Shown here one piece after another: positions 13,984 to 17,171 of a DNA stretch of 17,171 bases. Source of the DNA: Clostridium_AD sp047624165 (GTDB lineage: Bacteria; Bacillota; Clostridia; Clostridiales; Clostridiaceae); NCBI GenBank assembly GCA_047624165.1, contig JBLHPD010000099.1, forward strand, positions 1 to 17,171, given 5' to 3'. A model generated the notes under the pieces. The model was given only the letters and a program-made list of their open reading frames with translations. It had not been told where the DNA came from and did not search any database. The position numbers were made by a program, and so were the translations under genes. Within the stretch, counting starts at the first letter, position 1. Each line of letters opens with the position of its first letter.

Positions 13984-15468
13984 ATGGAAAACTTTATCAA
14001 TAATTTAAGTAGTCTTATTTGGAGTCCAGCACTTATTTATTTATGTCTTGGTACAGGTATTTATTTTTCAGTTAGAACCCGATTTCTTCAATTACGACAT
14101 ATTAAACACATGGTTAAGTACTTGTTTAAAGGTGGAGACTCAGAGCAAGGAGTATCTTCCTTCCAAGCCTTTGCAATGTCAGTTGCTGGCCGTGTTGGGA
14201 CAGGCAATATAGCAGGTGTTGCTACTGCTATAGCAATGGGTGGTCCTGGTGCACTTTTCTGGATGTGGGCAATTGCATTCCTAGGTGCGGGTTCATCATT
14301 TATAGAATGTTCACTTGGTCAAGTTTACAAAGAGGAAATTAATGGTGAGTATCGTGGAGGCCCAGCTTACTATATTGAAAAAGCGATGGGACAAAAATGG
14401 TATGCAATTATATTTGCAGTTGCAACTATAATTGGTTTGGGCTTGTTTGCTGGAGGCGTTCAATCAAACAGTATTGCAGCTGGTATCGATAATGCATTTG
14501 GTGTTGCTCCTTGGATAACAGGAGTAGTGTTGGTAGTACTACTTGCTTTTATTGTATTCGGTGGTACAAAGAGACTTGGAAAAACTGCTGAAATTATAGT
14601 TCCTTTTATGGCAATGGCTTATATTTTAGTAGCATTAATAGTACTTGTAGTTAATGCTTCTGAAATTCCTGCTATGTTTGGATTAATAATGAGAAGTGCC
14701 TTTGGTGCTGAACAAGCATTTGCAGGTATCTTAGGACTCGCAGTTCAATGGGGAGTTAAAAGAGGAATTTACTCAAATGAAGCTGGACAAGGAACAGGAC
14801 CACAGTCATCTGCGGCTGCCGAAGTATCCCACCCAGCTGTACAAGGTTTAGTTCAAGCTTTTGCAGTTTACTTTGATACATTATTTGTATGTTCTGCAAC
14901 TGGATTTATGATTTTAGTAACAGGCCAATACAATGTATTTAATGAAGCTGGTGGATTTATAGTATCACATATACCAACTGTTGAAATAGGACCTGGATAT
15001 ACTCAAGCCGCAGTTGGAACTGTAATGGGAAGTTTCGGTGGAGGTTTTGTTGCCATCGCATTGTTCTTCTTTGCATTCACAACACTGATGGCATACTACT
15101 ATATAGCAGAAACAAATCTTACTTATTTATTTAGGAATTCTAAAAATAGCAAGGGTATTATTAATGCACTCAGAGTTGGTATCCTTGCTTCTACTTTTTA
15201 TGGTTCCGTTAAAACTGCAGCAACTGCTTGGGCACTTGGTGATATTGCTGTTGGTACCATGGCATGGCTTAACGTTATTGCCATACTAATCCTTGGAAAC
15301 ATTGGACTTAAAGTTTTAAAAGATTACGAAGCTCAATTGAAAGAGGGAAAAACTATGGATACATTTACATTTGATCCTAAAAAGTTAGGAATTAAAAATG
15401 CCGATCTATGGTATACAATTAATGATAGACGAGCTAAGAGAGCAAAAGAAAAAGAAACAATTAAATAA
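13984..15468 (+). CDS. Alanine/glycine:cation symporter (AGCS family)
   Basis: Membrane transporter that takes up alanine, glycine or a related small amino acid with sodium or protons; some family members prefer glutamine, so the substrate is not fixed. The 494 residues carry about ten or eleven hydrophobic segments. Family hallmarks are the N-terminal SVRTRFLQLRHIKHM, SSFQAFAMSVAGRVGTGNIAGVATAIAMGGPGALFWMW (about 59-94), ECSLGQVYKE, YRGGPAYYIEKAMG, and GVKRGIYSNEAGQGTGPQSSAAAEVSHPAVQG (about 258-288) in the middle of the protein. The C-terminus is a short charged cytoplasmic tail. The ATG follows AGGGGGAG 5-6 nt upstream. It is monocistronic between the prfB palindrome and the shared terminator with arcA. 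Confidence 0.95.
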   Translation: MENFINNLSSLIWSPALIYLCLGTGIYFSVRTRFLQLRHIKHMVKYLFKGGDSEQGVSSFQAFAMSVAGRVGTGNIAGVATAIAMGGPGALFWMWAIAFLGAGSSFIECSLGQVYKEEINGEYRGGPAYYIEKAMGQKWYAIIFAVATIIGLGLFAGGVQSNSIAAGIDNAFGVAPWITGVVLVVLLAFIVFGGTKRLGKTAEIIVPFMAMAYILVALIVLVVNASEIPAMFGLIMRSAFGAEQAFAGILGLAVQWGVKRGIYSNEAGQGTGPQSSAAAEVSHPAVQGLVQAFAVYFDTLFVCSATGFMILVTGQYNVFNEAGGFIVSHIPTVEIGPGYTQAAVGTVMGSFGGGFVAIALFFFAFTTLMAYYYIAETNLTYLFRNSKNSKGIINALRVGILASTFYGSVKTAATAWALGDIAVGTMAWLNVIAILILGNIGLKVLKDYEAQLKEGKTMDTFTFDPKKLGIKNADLWYTINDRRAKRAKEKETIK

Positions 15469-15485
15469 AAAATATATTTCTAAAT

Positions 15486-15527
15486 AAAAAAGCAGAAGAA
15501 CCAATTAATCTATTCTTCTGCTTTTTT
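15486..15527. terminator. Bidirectional terminator between the symporter gene and arcA
   Basis: The stem AAAAAAGCAGAAGAA (15486-15500) / TTCTTCTGCTTTTTT (15513-15527) encloses a 12 nt loop. Both strands end in six T, serving the two convergent genes. Confidence 0.92.
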
Positions 15528-15539
15528 ATTTGCATATTT

Positions 15540-16763
15540 TTATAAGTTATCTCTGTTTAGTGGCATGCTCATACATCTTGGACCGCCTCGTCCTCTTGAT
15601 AGCTCAGCGCTTGGCATTGTGAGCACTGTTATGCCCTTTTTAGATAGAATTTCATTTGTAACATAATTTCTTTCATAAGTTATAACTTTTCCTGGTGCAA
15701 TAGCGAGAGTATTTGATCCATCATTCCATTGTTCTCTTGCAGCTACTATAGAGTCGCCACCACCGCATCTTATTAATTCAACTGAAGGTACGCCTAATGC
15801 TGATTTTAATATATTTTGCAATATATCTTTTTCATGTTTAATATTTAATTTTCCGTTAGCGCCTTTTGTAATTTCAAAGACATTAAGAGGTCCTTCTATA
15901 GCAGGGTGTATTGTAAATTTATCGTAATCAACCATAGTAAATACAGTATCAAGATGCATAAATGCTCTGCAGGCTGGAATCTCCAATACTAATACTTTTT
16001 TGAAAGAAACATGTTTTTCAAATAAATTCCTTGCTACCACTTCTATAGCCTCAGGTGAAGTCCTTTGACTACATCCTATTGCAAGAGTTGTGGCAGATAA
16101 TATAAGCTCGTCTCCGCCTTCAATATTATTAGGAAGGTTTCTATCATACCAAAGTGGAACTTCATATTTTTTAAAGGAGCTATGGTATTCATGGATAAAT
16201 TTAAGGAACATAGTTTCCCGCCTTCTTGCTTCAGTTTGCATGGTATTTATAGTAATACCATTTCCAATTGAAGCACCTGGATCGCGAGTAAAGTAAAGAT
16301 TTGGCATAGGATCTAAGTAAAAAGGGTACTGGTTTCCTATTAACCCTCTTAGAGAATGTATTTCTCTAACTTCTATATCATTTTTTCTAACTCCGGCCAT
16401 AAGTATATCAATCATTTCGCTTGTAGGTTTCGCCATTAAATAAGAATAAAGCGATTCATATATCTCTTTATTACTAATGTGACTTTCTTTCAAAAATTGT
16501 TGTAAGAATATCTTTTTTGTATTATCTTCATTCAAAGCTTCAGTAACAAGTTCTTCTAAATATAGAACCTCCACATCATTTTCCTTTAATATTTGTGCGA
16601 AAATATCATGCTCTTTTCTCGCAACTTCTAAATAAGGAATATCGTCAAAGAGTAATCTTTCAAGAAGTTCTGGTACTAAATTTTCTATTTCTCTTCCAGG
16701 TCTATGTAGCACTACTTTATTAAGTTTTCCTATTTCAGAAGTTACATTTATAAACGATTCCAT
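15540..16763 (-). CDS. arcA: Arginine deiminase
   Basis: Hydrolyses arginine to citrulline and ammonia, the first step of the arginine deiminase pathway that yields ATP through carbamoyl phosphate and helps resist acid. The 407 residues match the family length. The guanidine-modifying-enzyme active site is complete: LYFTRDPGASIGNGITI with Asp161, NIEGGDE with Glu215 and Asp218, MHLDTVFT with His270 and Asp272, and the nucleophile Cys397 in GRGGPRCMSMPL near the C-terminus. The ATG at 16763 is preceded by AGGGGG about 11 nt upstream on the minus strand. No arcB, arcC or arcD gene lies next to it in this window on the left; the right side beyond 17171 is not visible. It may be regulated by ArgR from sites in its long upstream region. 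Confidence 0.97.
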   Translation of the reverse strand: MESFINVTSEIGKLNKVVLHRPGREIENLVPELLERLLFDDIPYLEVARKEHDIFAQILKENDVEVLYLEELVTEALNEDNTKKIFLQQFLKESHISNKEIYESLYSYLMAKPTSEMIDILMAGVRKNDIEVREIHSLRGLIGNQYPFYLDPMPNLYFTRDPGASIGNGITINTMQTEARRRETMFLKFIHEYHSSFKKYEVPLWYDRNLPNNIEGGDELILSATTLAIGCSQRTSPEAIEVVARNLFEKHVSFKKVLVLEIPACRAFMHLDTVFTMVDYDKFTIHPAIEGPLNVFEITKGANGKLNIKHEKDILQNILKSALGVPSVELIRCGGGDSIVAAREQWNDGSNTLAIAPGKVITYERNYVTNEILSKKGITVLTMPSAELSRGRGGPRCMSMPLNRDNL

Positions 16764-16800
16764 TTAATTTGTTCCCCCTATTCAATTTATTTATGTCATT

Positions 16801-16830
16801 ATTATAAAGTACAATATTTCATAATGAAAA
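16801..16830 (-). promoter_or_regulatory. Candidate promoter of arcA
   Basis: On the minus strand, TTTTCA (16825-16830) and a perfect TATAAT (16801-16806) are separated by 18 bp. Transcription would start near 16794, about 30 nt before the arcA start codon. The -35 matches at four of six positions. Confidence 0.5.
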
Positions 16831-16866
16831 CCTAATATTTAACTGAAATTACACATATATAGGGAC

Positions 16867-16886
16867 TATTAGCATTATTGCTAATA
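16867..16886. promoter_or_regulatory. Inverted repeat upstream of the arcA promoter
   Basis: TATTAGCA (16867-16874) and TGCTAATA (16879-16886) form a perfect 8 bp dyad with a TTAT centre, about 40 bp upstream of the candidate -35. No T tract follows, so an operator is more likely than a terminator. The cognate regulator is unknown. Confidence 0.4.
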
Positions 16887-17019
16887 TAACAGCGTATTCT
16901 TTCTCTTAAGCTCTAATTTGCGCAAAAATACTATGGTATCTATGTTTGAAATTATATAATTAATATTACCTGTATATATATTCACAATATTTTAATTTAT
17001 AATGAATAACAATAAAATT

Positions 17020-17064
17020 ACTGTATAAACATTCAAAAAAGATTTTTTTGAATGTTTATGCATT
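17020..17064. promoter_or_regulatory. Pair of ARG-box-like sites upstream of arcA
   Basis: Two 18 bp windows, 17020-17037 and 17047-17064, each match nine of the ten fixed positions of the ArgR/AhrC consensus TnTGnATwwwwATnCAnA. Their centres are 27 bp apart. They lie 250-300 bp upstream of arcA, a gene type that ArgR-family regulators control in other Firmicutes. The region is very AT-rich, so chance matches are possible. The sites could instead serve a gene beyond the right edge. Confidence 0.4.
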
Positions 17065-17083
17065 ATAAATGCATAATTTTTTT
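17025..17083. other. Two overlapping hairpins
   Basis: Hairpin A pairs 17025-17040 (ATAAACATTCAAAAAA) perfectly with 17044-17059. Hairpin B pairs TTATGCATT (17056-17064) with AATGCATAA (17068-17076) and runs into seven T on the plus strand (17077-17083). They share 17056-17059, so they cannot both form fully. They may be a terminator for an unseen gene to the right or the DNA palindromes of protein-binding sites. Confidence 0.55.
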
Positions 17084-17171
17084 CTGAAATGTATTTTTTA
17101 ATTATTAACATTCATTTTTATATTCTTATTAGTAGACTTTTTATTCGACTTAACCCGGATTAATATTAAAT

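Larger units (their letters stand above)
16764..17171. other. Gene-free AT-rich region upstream of arcA
   Basis: There is no open reading frame of credible length or composition on either strand in these 408 bp. Apart from the arcA ribosome binding site and promoter, the dyad at 16867, the ARG-box-like pair and the hairpins near 17025-17076, I see nothing further. Confidence 0.6.

Noticed and set aside
13800..14000. Reverse-strand 66-codon frame over the palindrome
   Set aside because: It is composed largely of the palindrome and AT-rich leader, with no ribosome binding site or protein-like features.

Overview
The window is AT-rich Gram-positive DNA that looks like the chromosome of a Clostridium sensu stricto type spore-former. 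The evidence is a spore-protease-like YyaC homologue, strong AGGAGG-type ribosome binding sites, TTG and GTG starts, an S-box metK, a raiA-type structured RNA ahead of a long-form hpf, the conserved hpf/secA/prfB order and a stand-alone arginine deiminase. No species can be named from sequence reading alone.

Layout. Positions 20-580 (minus) encode a YyaC/DUF1256 spore protein. A divergent small lipoprotein gene of unknown function follows (744-1361). A seven-gene tRNA array (1523-2241; Thr-Tyr-Val, Tyr-Val, Thr-Tyr) has its own promoter and terminator and was clearly built by segmental duplication. Next is a SAM-I riboswitch with antiterminator and terminator controlling metK (2540-3715). A DNA-processing block then holds recD2 (3933-6164), a ComFA-like protein that has lost its helicase motifs (6258-7286) and comFC (overlapping, to 7939). 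A promoter embedded in the last codons of comFC drives a structured RNA of about 215 nt that I identify as a raiA-motif RNA (about 7946-8160), followed by its own terminator and then hpf (8429-8962).

A reverse-oriented gene for a degenerate HAD/NagD-like protein (9002-9781) sits between hpf and the secA-prfB pair. secA (10050-12551) has an extended -10 promoter and three tandem 23-24 bp repeats in its leader. prfB (12645-13752) uses a TTG start and the classic +1 programmed frameshift at CTT-TGA-C. A perfect 62 bp palindrome at 13799-13860 ends this block. The right end carries an alanine/glycine:cation symporter (13984-15468) converging on arcA (15540-16763, minus). Upstream of arcA lies a gene-free stretch of about 400 bp with ARG-box-like sites and overlapping hairpins.

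Most genes are core functions: translation termination, ribosome hibernation, protein export, SAM synthesis, DNA repair and uptake. The parts most worth a second look are the raiA RNA, the two proteins that keep a family fold signature but lack catalytic residues (ComFA-like and NagD-like), the secA leader repeats, the long palindrome and the arcA upstream region.
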